A stretch of 56,511 nt of DNA from a virus, in IMG/VR virus record IMGVR_UViG_3300045284_000397, positions 1-56,511 of that record; one strand, given 5' to 3'. Positions within the stretch are counted from its first letter, which is position 1, and each line of letters begins with the position of its first letter. The notes under the pieces are model-generated. The model saw nothing but the letters and a program-made list of their open reading frames with translations, made no database searches and was not told the origin of the DNA. Shown in pieces: positions 24,476 to 33,051 of this stretch. A program made the position numbers and the translations under genes.

Positions 24476-25201
24476 ATGACCACCGGACTTCTGAAAATTG
24501 GCGAGAGCGTAACCCTTACTTTCGTTTGGTTTAATGCTATCGCCGCGCCCGCTGATGCGCCTCTCACCACGCTCTCGCCCGCGCCGACGCTCGCCATGAC
24601 CGACCCGTCGGGGACGGTGACTGCGCCCGCGCTGGTGCATCGCGGCACGACGGAATATTACGACTATTCGTTCGTCCCGACTGCCGTTGGCGCGTGGGGC
24701 TTTCAGGCGCGCTGCACCGACGCATTAGTTGCGGAAGAGTATGCCGATCCGCTCACCGTCTGGGTGACGGCGAACTCGCTGGCGGACATTCTCGCCAAGA
24801 CCAACCTGATCCAGGTCGGCGGGATCACCGTTGCCAGTCCGGTTTCCCCGGCGACGGGGAATTTGACGCTCTATCAAGGCGTATCCTATATTCCCAGCAG
24901 CGGCGAAATCCTGCCCGAATGGAGCAGCACCGATTGGACGCCCTTCAGCCTGACGACGGCGGCAAGCGTGACGTGGTACGTCAAAAACCCCTCCTCCGTC
25001 GTCTCATCCGGCGCGGTTGCCGTTCTGAGCGACACCGACGTGCAGATACAAACGTTCACCAGCGCCGTCACCGATACACTGAACGTCGGCAGGAACATCT
25101 ACAGGTTGCAGGTGTGGGCGATACTCGACGTGGCGCACGGAAACGCGGAAGTCATTATCGTCGATGTGCAACTCACCGTGAGTGATGACATTCGCCAGTA
25201 G
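24476..25201 (+). CDS. Virion protein with Ig-like N-terminal domain
   Basis: A 241-aa protein. Residues 1-100 have the layout of a BppU/Ig-like fibre base domain (TDPSGTVTAPAL..., TTEYYDYSFVPTAVGAWGFQ). After a short helix comes a second beta domain (NLTLYQGVSYIPSSGE...). Such pairs occur in accessory baseplate or upper fibre proteins. It precedes the lysis cassette. Confidence 0.55.
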   Translation: MTTGLLKIGESVTLTFVWFNAIAAPADAPLTTLSPAPTLAMTDPSGTVTAPALVHRGTTEYYDYSFVPTAVGAWGFQARCTDALVAEEYADPLTVWVTANSLADILAKTNLIQVGGITVASPVSPATGNLTLYQGVSYIPSSGEILPEWSSTDWTPFSLTTAASVTWYVKNPSSVVSSGAVAVLSDTDVQIQTFTSAVTDTLNVGRNIYRLQVWAILDVAHGNAEVIIVDVQLTVSDDIRQ

Positions 25202-25230
25202 AGTGAGATGAGAAGGAACAGGACAACGCT

Positions 25231-25860
25231 TTGACTCCTGAAACTCTAGGGCTACTCATCCAGATTGTTTCCTCGCTGGCAATCCTGGCGGGGCTTTACT
25301 TTACGCTCCGGGAACTGCCCAGCAAGATTAAGGAAAACATGGCGTCGGCGGCGGTCAGCGTTTCGACTGCCAATAAAGCCGACGCGGAGACGGTAGCGGC
25401 TTACGTGTCCAATCAAAAAGCGCTTCTGGACGCCTATTCTGCGCAGGGAATGCTTTATATCGCGGCGCAGGAAGCGCTCGTGAAACTAGGAAATCGACTA
25501 GGACTGATTGAACTCGAAAACGCATCTCTAAAACTCGATGTCAAAGCCGCTTTAGCGACGATTGCCGACCGCGATGAGACGATTAGGGCAACGGATGCTC
25601 GCACAAGGGATTACCCCGCGAGACTGAAGCTGCTCGAAGACGAACTTCTTGCCGAAAGAACTGCGCGCAAAGCGGATCAGGAAACGGCGGCGCTCAATGC
25701 CAGGACTGCCGCGACGCTGGCGAAAAATGCTGAGGCGCATATTGCCGTCGCCGCTGCGCAGATACCGCCCAACGCCCCGGCAGACGACGCGACGCTGACC
25801 GTCTCCGCGCCCGCCCACATCGAAGTCGTTGAGAAGACCGCGCCGGATCAAGCGAAATAA
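25231..25860 (+). CDS. Membrane-anchored coiled-coil protein (spanin- or holin-associated candidate)
   Basis: A 209-aa protein with a TTG start. One N-terminal membrane helix (LGLLIQIVSSLAILAGLYFTL) is followed by a long charged coiled coil and an Ala/Pro-rich C-terminus. The layout is like inner-membrane spanins or tail-linked lysis accessory proteins. It sits directly before a small two-helix membrane protein and the lysin. No overlapping o-spanin gene is seen, so the spanin reading is tentative. Confidence 0.5.
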   Translation: MTPETLGLLIQIVSSLAILAGLYFTLRELPSKIKENMASAAVSVSTANKADAETVAAYVSNQKALLDAYSAQGMLYIAAQEALVKLGNRLGLIELENASLKLDVKAALATIADRDETIRATDARTRDYPARLKLLEDELLAERTARKADQETAALNARTAATLAKNAEAHIAVAAAQIPPNAPADDATLTVSAPAHIEVVEKTAPDQAK

Positions 25861-25872
25861 GGAGAAAAGGCT

Positions 25873-26082
25873 ATGCTCACTCTCGCTACAACATTCATGG
25901 CACTAAACTTGTCCGTCGAGAACTGGATCGTGGCGCTGATCGTCCTCGTGATCATCATCGTCCTCTTCGTAGCAATCTGGCCCCTTGTCAGTCCCTTCTT
26001 CGGAAAATTTGCGAATGTCGTGTTAGCTTTCATCGCCATCATCGTCCTGCTTTTTATTGCCCACGTCCTGGGATTCATCTGA
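25873..26082 (+). CDS. Putative holin, two membrane helices
   Basis: A 69-aa protein with AAGGAG nine bases before the ATG. It is almost entirely two hydrophobic helices (WIVALIVLVIIIVLFVAIWP and VVLAFIAIIVLLFIAHVLGF) joined by a short polar loop. Its size, topology and position immediately upstream of the lysin fit a class II holin. A second holin-like protein lies at 29396-29695. Confidence 0.6.
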   Translation: MLTLATTFMALNLSVENWIVALIVLVIIIVLFVAIWPLVSPFFGKFANVVLAFIAIIVLLFIAHVLGFI

Positions 26083-26098
26083 TCGCTATCGAGCGCTA

Positions 26099-27667
26099 AT
26101 GTCTAACGGACTGCTCGGCTTAAACGTCCGCACGCTCGGCGTCTCCCGCGACGCTATTCTGTCTGCCGCATGGCAAATCGGCGGCGCGTGGCTTCTGATT
26201 CAGGACGACCCCGAACTCGTCGCGCAAGCGAAAGCGGCGGGACTGCGCACGATCTACCGGCAGTCCGGCGATGAGACGCTGGCGACTGACCCCGCCGTGT
26301 TCGTGCAAACGCGCGCGGAGAAGGGCGCGGACTACGTATATCTGACGAACGAACTTGACCCGACGCCTGAAGTTCTTGCCTACACAATGGAGTGCATGAA
26401 GTATGCCGACAAAATCGGCGCGAAATGTGTCATCGAAAACCTCTCGACGGATCGAACCGAAGACACCTGGCGTAGTTCGATGGACGTACTCACCTATGCC
26501 ATACAGCGTGATCACGCTGTTGGATGCCATGTCTACCTTCGGTCTGGAAAATTCGTCGGGGACAATCTCAGCTTTCTACCCATCAAACATCAACTCGGCG
26601 GGCTTTGGCTCGTCACCGAATACGCCTTCTACGTCGATGCGTACAACGGCTGGCGCGGGCGCTTAAGCCCCGCACAGTACGGCGCATTCCTCGACAGCAC
26701 ACTCCCCCTCTTTCAGCGCGAACAGATGCCCGTCCTGCTCTTCAGCGGCGAGAACTGGAAGCCGAATGAGCAGGGTAAAGCGTCCGGCTTTGGCGTGCTC
26801 GACAATGCCGAGATGCTCAACGAACTGGTGCGCGTCAACCAAACATTCACTTGGAGTATGCCCATGACTCAACCCGCTATTCCTTCACGCGCCGACCTCG
26901 GCACGCCGACAATCGTGACCGTTCTCTCCGTCGCCAAGTCCTTCGTCAACATCCGCGCCGAGCCGAACGCCAGCAGCGCGCGCGTCGGCACATTCGCGGC
27001 GGGCGCGGTGATCACGCTGCGCCCGCAGAAAACCCCTGTGCTCAATGGGCACGCCTGGTTCGCAGTCGAAACCCCAGCAGTCGGCTGGGCGGCGGCGGAT
27101 GTGTTCACCTATCAGGTGGGTGTGGTGACGCCGGAAGCGTGGACAGTCAATTTGCTTGTGCCCTACGTCAATCAGAATGACACGAACGCCGATGTGTCAT
27201 TCAACGACTGCGGCATAGCTTCCCTGCTCATGCAAATCCGCTACTGGTGCATCCAGCACGGGTTGAAAACGCCGTCTTTGCCGACGGTGGACGACCTCGA
27301 AAAGTACACCCCATTGGCGCTCCCGAACCCGCCGCACGGTTTGACGTTCGCGGACATTGCGACGCTGGCAGGCAAACTCGGCTTCGCAACCCAATACATC
27401 CAGCCGATCAGCATGGCAGACATCACGCGCTATCTGGACGCGGATAAGCCCGTCATGTGCCTGCTCGACTACAGTGTCTATAGCCCCGGCGCGGCGAAGA
27501 TAGCTCATCTCTTGATCGTCAAGGGTTACTCAGATACCGACTTCAACACCGCCGACCCGTATCTGCGCGGCGATAACGTCCGCATCAGCAAGGCGCAGTT
27601 GAGCGCGGCGATGGCAAGTTCGCCGGGAAACGCGCTCGGATTTCAAGCACTCATCCTGACATCGTAA
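26099..27667 (+). CDS. Modular lysin: glycosidase-like domain, SH3, C39-like peptidase
   Basis: A 522-aa protein; ATG 26099 begins real protein. Residues 1-255 are a TIM-barrel-like domain (LGLNVRTLGVSRDAILSAAW, YVYLTNELDPTPE with a Glu/Asp pair, GLWLVTEYAFYVDAY) resembling glycoside hydrolase lysins. Residues about 280-350 form a bacterial SH3 domain (VNIRAEPNASSARVGTFAAG). Residues 360-522 form a papain-fold C39_2-like peptidase with NDCGIAS (catalytic Cys near 370), AHLLIVKGY (His near 468) and TADPY (Asp). It would cut peptidoglycan or act as an envelope-degrading enzyme for lysis. Two catalytic domains around an SH3 is an unusual order. Confidence 0.78.
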   Translation: MSNGLLGLNVRTLGVSRDAILSAAWQIGGAWLLIQDDPELVAQAKAAGLRTIYRQSGDETLATDPAVFVQTRAEKGADYVYLTNELDPTPEVLAYTMECMKYADKIGAKCVIENLSTDRTEDTWRSSMDVLTYAIQRDHAVGCHVYLRSGKFVGDNLSFLPIKHQLGGLWLVTEYAFYVDAYNGWRGRLSPAQYGAFLDSTLPLFQREQMPVLLFSGENWKPNEQGKASGFGVLDNAEMLNELVRVNQTFTWSMPMTQPAIPSRADLGTPTIVTVLSVAKSFVNIRAEPNASSARVGTFAAGAVITLRPQKTPVLNGHAWFAVETPAVGWAAADVFTYQVGVVTPEAWTVNLLVPYVNQNDTNADVSFNDCGIASLLMQIRYWCIQHGLKTPSLPTVDDLEKYTPLALPNPPHGLTFADIATLAGKLGFATQYIQPISMADITRYLDADKPVMCLLDYSVYSPGAAKIAHLLIVKGYSDTDFNTADPYLRGDNVRISKAQLSAAMASSPGNALGFQALILTS

Positions 27668-27678
27668 AGGAGTAGGAC

Positions 27679-28104
27679 ATGGCGAAAACGTATCCGGGTG
27701 AATATATCGTTGATCATACGCTTCTATCCGACCGTCAATTTCTAATCGATCTGAAGGCGGAATGGGGTCATAACGAAGACGCTTTTTGCCTTACTCGCGT
27801 AACGCTGGCTCATTGGCTGTACGGCGAAGAAGCCGATGAGATGACAATCGAATCCCGTCTTCAAATCAACGATGGGTATCATGGCGTGGAATTCTCCAAT
27901 TTTGGTGACGCGCAGACAGAAGACGAGCACCTTGCTTCGATCACAAAACTAATGGAAATGGTAATTGCGTATCGCCAAGCCTATGCCGAGGCGCTGGCGA
28001 TTAAGCGCGGGCAAAAAGGCAAGTCCGTCGGCGCGAGTGGGACAATCAGCGTGACGCTGGACGCGGGGAGTTGGAACGGTGGAGAGGCGATCAACAATCC
28101 ATGA
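27679..28104 (+). CDS. Unknown protein, 141 aa
   Basis: AAGGAG precedes the ATG. An alpha-helical protein with HNEDAFCLTRVTLAHWLYGE and a C-terminal extension of Gly/Ser/Thr. Not recognised. It is coupled to the following gene by ATGA. Confidence 0.55.
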   Translation: MAKTYPGEYIVDHTLLSDRQFLIDLKAEWGHNEDAFCLTRVTLAHWLYGEEADEMTIESRLQINDGYHGVEFSNFGDAQTEDEHLASITKLMEMVIAYRQAYAEALAIKRGQKGKSVGASGTISVTLDAGSWNGGEAINNP

Positions 28105-28910
28105 CTGTTACCAACGTCACTCTACTGGCGGCGATCAATGGCAACAAGGCGCTCCTCGAAGCCCTTGCCAAACAGATCGCCGCTGCCAGCAACCCACCCG
28201 CCGCTGAACAGTGGGACATGATCTATCACGGCGACAGCGGGCTACTCAACATCCCGCTCAACGCCGAACTGCCGGACGCGGACTTGGCGTTTCGCCCCTT
28301 TCGCGCCGGTGTCAACCACCCCAACGCTTCGCTGCAATTCGTGCAGACGGCAAGCGGCAAGCGCGGCTCACGACACACGCTGACCAACACCGTTGGCGCG
28401 GACATGGGCGCGCGGGCGTTTTGGACGATAGACGACGGGCGCTGGCTCTACTGGCAGCCCTACCTCAACCGGACGCTGCGTTTCCGCGCGAAAGCGACCT
28501 ATGCCGCGCCTTTCAGCTTGCCGGGCGGGGCGAATACGTTCGCGCAGGACTTCATCGAAGTCAAGACGCTCGACACGCCGCAGACCGCCGTGCAAATTCT
28601 GCTCAAACAGGAAGCCGACGGTAGCATCTCGCATTACGGCTACGTCGGCGGAAGCTATGTCTACCCGGCAGTCATCGAGCCGCTGGTCTTCGGCGTGCCA
28701 ATGGACTATGAGTGCATCCTGACGCTCTCGCGCGATCCGGCAGTCGGGCACGTCCAGTTCACACACGGGCGCACGACCTTCGGCGCTTACGGGCGCACGC
28801 TCAATTTGAGCAACGACGCGCTCGGCATTGCGCTGCTCTTCTACAGCAACGAAATTGCTGGAACAGTCAGTGTCACCTATACCGATTTGACGATAGAAGT
28901 GAAACGCTAA
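28101..28910 (+). CDS. Jelly-roll-like virion or lysis-cluster protein, unknown
   Basis: A 269-aa protein starting at ATG 28101 in the previous stop. After an N-terminal helix the rest is beta-rich with aromatic strands (RAFWTIDDGRWLYWQPYLNR, FEVK-like strands, VSVTYTDLTIEVKR at the end), as in carbohydrate-binding or fibre jelly-roll domains. It may be an additional fibre subunit. Function unproven. Confidence 0.55.
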   Translation: MTVTNVTLLAAINGNKALLEALAKQIAAASNPPAAEQWDMIYHGDSGLLNIPLNAELPDADLAFRPFRAGVNHPNASLQFVQTASGKRGSRHTLTNTVGADMGARAFWTIDDGRWLYWQPYLNRTLRFRAKATYAAPFSLPGGANTFAQDFIEVKTLDTPQTAVQILLKQEADGSISHYGYVGGSYVYPAVIEPLVFGVPMDYECILTLSRDPAVGHVQFTHGRTTFGAYGRTLNLSNDALGIALLFYSNEIAGTVSVTYTDLTIEVKR

Positions 28911-28923
28911 AGGAGAGAAGTAT

Positions 28924-29385
28924 ATGCCTGTTACCGATGACCCGAACGATCCACGATTGGGGCATGGGGTAGACGCAGTGCCCGTGCCACAGCAAGAAGT
29001 TTACTTGGTCTTGTCGAAAGCAGAACGCAAGAAGGGTTTTGTGCGACCCTACCGGGATCGTTACATCCATGTTGGCGCACCGCCGCCGAGCTATCCACTG
29101 CATGATCTGACCGACGAACAAAAGATGCGCTACGGCGATTTGTACGCCAAGTACGAGGAATATCCCGACAGCGAAGCGCCAGCGCTTGGGAAATTCTGGA
29201 CGCAGGCGCAGCTTGACAATGTAGGAAAGGGTTGCGGCACGGAAACGATCATGGGGCGGGCGTTGAGCGAAACTTACGCCGTGAATCCCTCGTTTTACGG
29301 CATGACCTACTGCACGGGATGCATGAAACACCTGCCTGTTGAGGAATTTGTCTGGAGCGTTGATAATCAGCGACTCGGAAGCTAG
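28924..29385 (+). CDS. Conserved phage protein, putative zinc-binding
   Basis: A 153-aa protein of a family I recognise as widespread but uncharacterised in phages. It has AERKKGFVRPYRDRYIHVG, a Pro/Tyr linker (YPLHDLTDEQKMRYG), EEYPDSEAPALGKFWTQAQL, GCGTETIMGRALSETYA and a terminal CTGCMKHLPVEEFVW zinc motif. GAGAAG precedes the start. No function is known for the family. Confidence 0.7.
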   Translation: MPVTDDPNDPRLGHGVDAVPVPQQEVYLVLSKAERKKGFVRPYRDRYIHVGAPPPSYPLHDLTDEQKMRYGDLYAKYEEYPDSEAPALGKFWTQAQLDNVGKGCGTETIMGRALSETYAVNPSFYGMTYCTGCMKHLPVEEFVWSVDNQRLGS

Positions 29386-29395
29386 AGGAGTAACC

Positions 29396-29695
29396 ATGCC
29401 AACCCCAACTGTCGTCGTCTCACCTCTGCTCGACTTGTTACGCGATAAAAGTTTCCTGACCGCGCTGGTTGGTGGACTTCTATCCGCTATTGTCATCGCT
29501 TATCCGCCCGCCGCACAGTATCGAGACGCGCTGCTGCCGGTGATCGTCGCGCTCGTCCTGGGGCTGCTGGGGGCGCAGACCGTGCAGCGCGTATCGGCGG
29601 ATCACGCCGAAGCGATCAAGGCACAGGCGAACGCTCAGGTCTTGGTCGCGCAGGCGCAGCTTGCCGCGCAGACAGCACGGACGCACAGCGGCTAA
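29396..29695 (+). CDS. Holin-like small membrane protein
   Basis: A 99-aa protein with GAGGAG before ATG 29396. Two membrane segments (SFLTALVGGLLSAIVIAYPP and ALLPVIVALVLGLLGAQTV) are followed by a polar coiled-coil tail (AEAIKAQANAQVLVAQAQLA). This matches phage_holin-type proteins. It is the last gene of the late region, before a strong terminator. Confidence 0.6.
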   Translation: MPTPTVVVSPLLDLLRDKSFLTALVGGLLSAIVIAYPPAAQYRDALLPVIVALVLGLLGAQTVQRVSADHAEAIKAQANAQVLVAQAQLAAQTARTHSG

Positions 29696-29751
29696 CGCGG
29701 GTAGCGCGAATGAGCAGGGCAGGGGTATACTGTAGAAGGCTTGCAGGGGTA

Positions 29752-29788
29752 AACGGGGCGATACTCTCAGAAGGTCGCTCCGTTTTTT
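29752..29788 (+). terminator. Rho-independent terminator at the end of the late region
   Basis: Stem AACGGGGCGA (29752-29761) with TCGCTCCGTT (29775-29784), ten pairs including one G-T, 13-base loop, then TTTTTT. It separates the plus-strand late genes from the convergent minus-strand early operon. A TATACT box in the context GGGGTATACTG lies at 29726-29731, just upstream, and could give a transcript of about 50 bases. Confidence 0.85.
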
Positions 29789-29799
29789 ATTTCCGCCGC

Positions 29800-29997
29800 C
29801 TACGACCCGATTTCAATACCCTCTTTTTTCCGCGCCTCGTCCTCAAGATAGTCCAGCGAGGCTACGGCTAACCCCACAACAAACGCGCCAATGAGTGCCA
29901 AACCTGTTATAACACCATGCGAGGCAGTAATGACGAGTAGCGCACTCAACGAAACAAATAGTATTGCGCGCCGGATCGCGCGGTATTTTCTTGCCAT
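29800..29997 (-). CDS. Small two-pass membrane protein
   Basis: A 65-aa protein. ATG 29997 has GGAGG ten bases upstream; a GTG at 30006 overlapping the previous stop would add three residues but sits on top of the ribosome site. A basic N-terminus (MARKYRAIRRA) is followed by two hydrophobic helices and a charged tail (DYLEDEARKKEGIEIG). It is the last gene of the early minus operon. Possibly a membrane-acting early protein such as an exclusion factor, by analogy only. Confidence 0.55.
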   Translation of the reverse strand: MARKYRAIRRAILFVSLSALLVITASHGVITGLALIGAFVVGLAVASLDYLEDEARKKEGIEIGS

Positions 29998-30002
29998 TTT
30001 AC

Positions 30003-30719
30003 TCACTCCTCCCCGATTCCGCTGCTGTCGGCGCGTATCCGCCGCTCAAGCTCTCGTCCGCCGAAGTAGTCTTTTACTGCCCCGATAATTCCAAACGAAC
30101 CCTCATCAGGAGGCATCCGTGCCGAAATGCGCCAAATCTTCATAAGCGTCGCTTCCGCCTGTTCCTGCCTTGCCAGGAGTGTACGGATGGCATCTGATTG
30201 ACCGCCGAGCCGTTTCACCCGTTCCCATTCCGACAGCAATCCGTCGATGGTCGCCAAGAGCGCGTCAACATCCTCGACTTCCGACATTTCCAATGGAACG
30301 GGATGCGGGAAGTTGTAGGGCGCGTTCCGGCTCTTCAGTTCGCCGCGCAGCGCGTCCCATTTCCTCGCAATCCTTGCCAGTTCCGCCGCGCTCAAGGGCG
30401 CGTTGGGTTGCTGTTCTTCGGTCATAGGCGCGTGCTCCTCTAACAAATGTTCATCGATCTCAAATTCAACGGTCTTAATCTGCCAACTCGCCAAGCCTCT
30501 CTTCGGCGCATCTGTATAAGCCGTCCACTCACGTCCGGTTTTGCCGATGGTGTGATCCGTCCAGTAAAGCGGCACCTTGCCGAGACTGCTCACTGACCGC
30601 GTTTCTGCGTAGGCTTTAGCAACGGGAATGGACGGGAACACACCAATCGTATTCCAATATGAGCCGCCATTTCCAACAAGCGACACAATCTGGATCAATT
30701 CAATGAGTTGGTATTTCAT
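30003..30719 (-). CDS. Unknown protein, 238 aa
   Basis: The N-terminal 85 residues look alpha/beta (VSLVGNGGSYWNTIGVFPSI), and the C-terminal half is helical with a likely coiled coil (LLATIDGLLSEWERVKRLGG). It is coupled to the previous gene by four bases. Not recognised. Confidence 0.6.
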   Translation of the reverse strand: MKYQLIELIQIVSLVGNGGSYWNTIGVFPSIPVAKAYAETRSVSSLGKVPLYWTDHTIGKTGREWTAYTDAPKRGLASWQIKTVEFEIDEHLLEEHAPMTEEQQPNAPLSAAELARIARKWDALRGELKSRNAPYNFPHPVPLEMSEVEDVDALLATIDGLLSEWERVKRLGGQSDAIRTLLARQEQAEATLMKIWRISARMPPDEGSFGIIGAVKDYFGGRELERRIRADSSGIGEE

Positions 30720-31177
30720 TCCCCCTCCTGCTCGATTTGCCGAAGCGACTCAATGGCGCGTTTGACTATTTCCGACAACTGCTCTAATGCCATTGATCCG
30801 GGAAGTCCCTTGTAGGGTTGCCAATCCATTGCATCCAGAATACTCAGAGCGCTTTCAAGATCAGCGAGTGGTTCGCTCAAGTCAATTTCAAGGTGGATGA
30901 TAATCTTCTTCGTGGTGTCCGCGCGCTCCTGACGGGCAGCGGGCGCGGCGGCGGCGGGTTCGAGGTCGCTTTCTATGAAGTAGAGCCATTCTCCGCCCGC
31001 TTCCACACGCCAGTTGGGTGGGTTACTCTTCTCACGACACTTAGTAATCGTCCCGATCCACCCCGCCTGTGCAAAGGCGCGATATTCTTTTCCACGCAAC
31101 TTATTATTTATGAGCCACTCAGGAGCTTTCACGTGTACTTCGTCGCCTACTTTTGGCGTCCATGTCGCCTCGCTCAT
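30716..31177 (-). CDS. Unknown protein with SH3/KOW-like N-terminus
   Basis: A 153-aa protein starting at ATG 31177 (overlapping the preceding stop, ATGA). WTPKVGDEVHVKAPEW and AGWIGTITKCREKSNPPNW resemble a small SH3-like barrel (GDxVxV...GxIxxI...W.V), followed by an Ala-rich linker and a helical C-terminus. Function unknown. Confidence 0.55.
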   Translation of the reverse strand: MSEATWTPKVGDEVHVKAPEWLINNKLRGKEYRAFAQAGWIGTITKCREKSNPPNWRVEAGGEWLYFIESDLEPAAAAPAARQERADTTKKIIIHLEIDLSEPLADLESALSILDAMDWQPYKGLPGSMALEQLSEIVKRAIESLRQIEQEGE

Positions 31178-31497
31178 GTTTCGTCCCCCACTGCCGCATC
31201 GCGCTGGGCGGCTTGCACGCACGCAACCATCTGCTCATGTCCAATCATTGCCTCTTCGAGCGTTGTGTAGCGTTCCATTTCACCGTCCGACGCGCCGCCA
31301 AAGCATAGCGTCTCGAACCACTTGGCGCTGCCGTTGCCAATGGCGTGATTAGCGCCAATAAATACCGTACTGACTTCCGTATCGCCGACCGTCGTTTTTG
31401 CGACCGTGCGATCCGCTGTCCCAAACCAACGCGCCCACGTCATCAGGTCTACGGGCAAGACAACCCCGTCCATCAGTATTGCGAACTCGCTCATCAT
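31174..31497 (-). CDS. Conserved small phage protein, unknown function
   Basis: A 107-aa protein. The pattern PVDLMTWARWFGTADRTVAK, VSTVFIGANHAIGNG, WFETLCFGG, YTTLEEAMIGHEQMV belongs to a family found in many phages, in which these residues are conserved. No function is known. It overlaps the next gene by four bases. Confidence 0.65.
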   Translation of the reverse strand: MMSEFAILMDGVVLPVDLMTWARWFGTADRTVAKTTVGDTEVSTVFIGANHAIGNGSAKWFETLCFGGASDGEMERYTTLEEAMIGHEQMVACVQAAQRDAAVGDET

Positions 31498-31547
31498 TCC
31501 CTCCCCATTCTCAGCCTATACGTTCATCTGACGGTTTGTGCAGGACA

Positions 31548-32660
31548 TTACGTCTCGGCTGTCGGTTCGTAGTCGCGCCAGTTCGTGAAGTAGGGATGAT
31601 AGGGCGCAGACTCGTCGGTGCGAATGTTTGACCAGGAAGCCGCAACTGCGGCTTGCGCGTAGCGACCTGCATCCCCAGCATAGAGCGTTGGATCGACTTC
31701 GAGCCAGTAGGTCACGAACTCGCCATTGCTTTCCGCTGTGCGGTTGGTGACGAGGATGGCTGCCAAATCCGTGCCGTCGTCCCAGAAATCATCAGCGCGA
31801 TACAGCTTGCCGAAGCGCGCATCGTCATCTATCAGACTTGCATTGACGGCTTCAAGGTAACGTCCGATGCCGAAGCGTTCGAGCAGCACCCGGCGGACTT
31901 CGGCGTTGGCTTCCTGAGTGATTTGCTCGGCGGTGATGGTTTCGGGATGCATAATGATCTGCTCGGTGACGCACACGCCGTGCCAATAATACTCGCGCAC
32001 GTCCAACCAGGCAATGGCAGGAGCATCCACTGCGTGCAGGCGGTGATCATTGTCAGTGACGAGAATATCGGGAATGGTTACGACAATTAGTTCATCTTTG
32101 TGGATGATGAAGAACCATGCGCCCGATTCCAGTGCTTCCAATAAAGGCATCCACACTGAATAGGTCTTTTCGTCGTTCAGAGAAACGGCACCAATGGCAG
32201 TAATGCTGATCCAAGACAAATCCCATGCGACCCGTGCGTCCCATGCGACCCGTGCGTCCCGTGCGACCCATGCGACCCGTGCGTCCCGTGCGACCCGTGC
32301 GACCCATGCGTCCCGTGCGTCCCGTGCGTCCCGTGCGACCCGTGCGACCCGTGCGTCCCGTGCGACCCGTGCGACCCGTGCGACCCGTGCGACCCGTGCG
32401 TCCCGTGCGACCCGTGCGACCCGTGCGACCCGTGCGACCCGTGCGTCCCGTGCGTCCCGTGCGTCCCGAATAAGTTCCTTTTCGCTTTCAACGAAGCGAA
32501 TCTTTACAGGAATTTCAGTAATATTTGTTGCCCACGCCATCAGGCACTCCGTGATACGAGCGCGATCCACAGTCTGCTTGAAATCGCAGGCGATTTTGTA
32601 GCGTTCTTGCAGACTTTCAACGGTTGGTAATGTCATTGTTGGCGGGGTGACTCGCGCCAC
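31548..32660 (-). CDS. DUF6745-like protein with 27-copy tripeptide repeat
   Basis: A 370-aa protein with a GTG start close behind an AAAGGAAG ribosome site; ATG 32636 is an alternative. Residues about 65-145 are 27 tandem [R/W][D/V]A triplets encoded by a 9-base minisatellite. The C-terminal part has [49 protein letters not shown] and [20 protein letters not shown], matching DUF6745 proteins of actinobacteria and phages as I remember them. Relatives often have an Ala-rich repeated region here. The adjacent gene at 32674-32997 is a usual neighbour. Function is unknown. Confidence 0.72.
   Translation of the reverse strand: MARVTPPTMTLPTVESLQERYKIACDFKQTVDRARITECLMAWATNITEIPVKIRFVESEKELIRDARDARDARVARVARVARVARDARVARVARVARVARDARVARVARDARDARDAWVARVARDARVAWVARDARVAWDARVAWDLSWISITAIGAVSLNDEKTYSVWMPLLEALESGAWFFIIHKDELIVVTIPDILVTDNDHRLHAVDAPAIAWLDVREYYWHGVCVTEQIIMHPETITAEQITQEANAEVRRVLLERFGIGRYLEAVNASLIDDDARFGKLYRADDFWDDGTDLAAILVTNRTAESNGEFVTYWLEVDPTLYAGDAGRYAQAAVAASWSNIRTDESAPYHPYFTNWRDYEPTAET
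32224..32466 (-). repeat. 9-bp minisatellite, 27 units
   Basis: Exactly 243 bases of 9-base units of the form CRTGCGWCC (plus strand), varying only at position 2 (G/A) and position 7 (T/A). On the coding strand the units give RDA, RVA, WDA or WVA. The array is free of stops in several frames on both strands. Confidence 0.95.
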
Positions 32661-32673
32661 CCCTTCCTTTCGA

Positions 32674-32997
32674 CTAGTCCGCGACCATGTGGACGATTTT
32701 GGCGTGGCTTTCGTACTGACGCAGCACCAGCGTCACCCCGGCGGGCAAGTCAATCGCCCCGTGCTCCTGGTGGATGACCCGCGACGGCGCTTCCGCTTCG
32801 AGGTAGCGCATGTCCCCGAACCACTTCAGCTTTGGCAGCGGCGCATCCTGGACGGCGACGAGCCGGTGACTATGCCCCGTCACTTCCCCGTATGCCAGAA
32901 TGTACGCGCCGTTGATAGGCGCTTCTTCGCGGAACTCACTCGTGGGTAGCTCCACTCCGGTTACGAAAAGCAAATCCCCTTGCCTCTTTATTTTCAT
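32674..32997 (-). CDS. Conserved partner of the DUF6745-like protein
   Basis: A 107-aa beta-rich protein. MKIKRQGDLLFVTG, INGAYILAYGEVTGHSHRLV, VIHQEHGAIDLPAGVTLVLR and the terminal IVHMVAD match a small family that I recall adjacent to DUF6745 genes in bacteria. The fold looks like a double-stranded beta-helix. The His-rich GHSH and HQEHG segments could bind a metal. Function unknown; conserved pairing suggests the two proteins work together. Confidence 0.65.
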   Translation of the reverse strand: MKIKRQGDLLFVTGVELPTSEFREEAPINGAYILAYGEVTGHSHRLVAVQDAPLPKLKWFGDMRYLEAEAPSRVIHQEHGAIDLPAGVTLVLRQYESHAKIVHMVAD

Positions 32998-33051
32998 TGC
33001 CTGACTCCTCTACTTAAGCGGCGAAATGCCGCATCGTCCACTATTCCAATT

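Noticed and set aside
32224-32466. Tandem units as a CRISPR array
   Set aside because: Units are 9 bases with no spacers and keep a protein frame, so this is a coding minisatellite.
32225-32473. Plus-strand frame of Arg-Pro-Val repeats across the minisatellite
   Set aside because: Any 9-base repeat without stops gives such frames; the minus frame has family homology on both sides.
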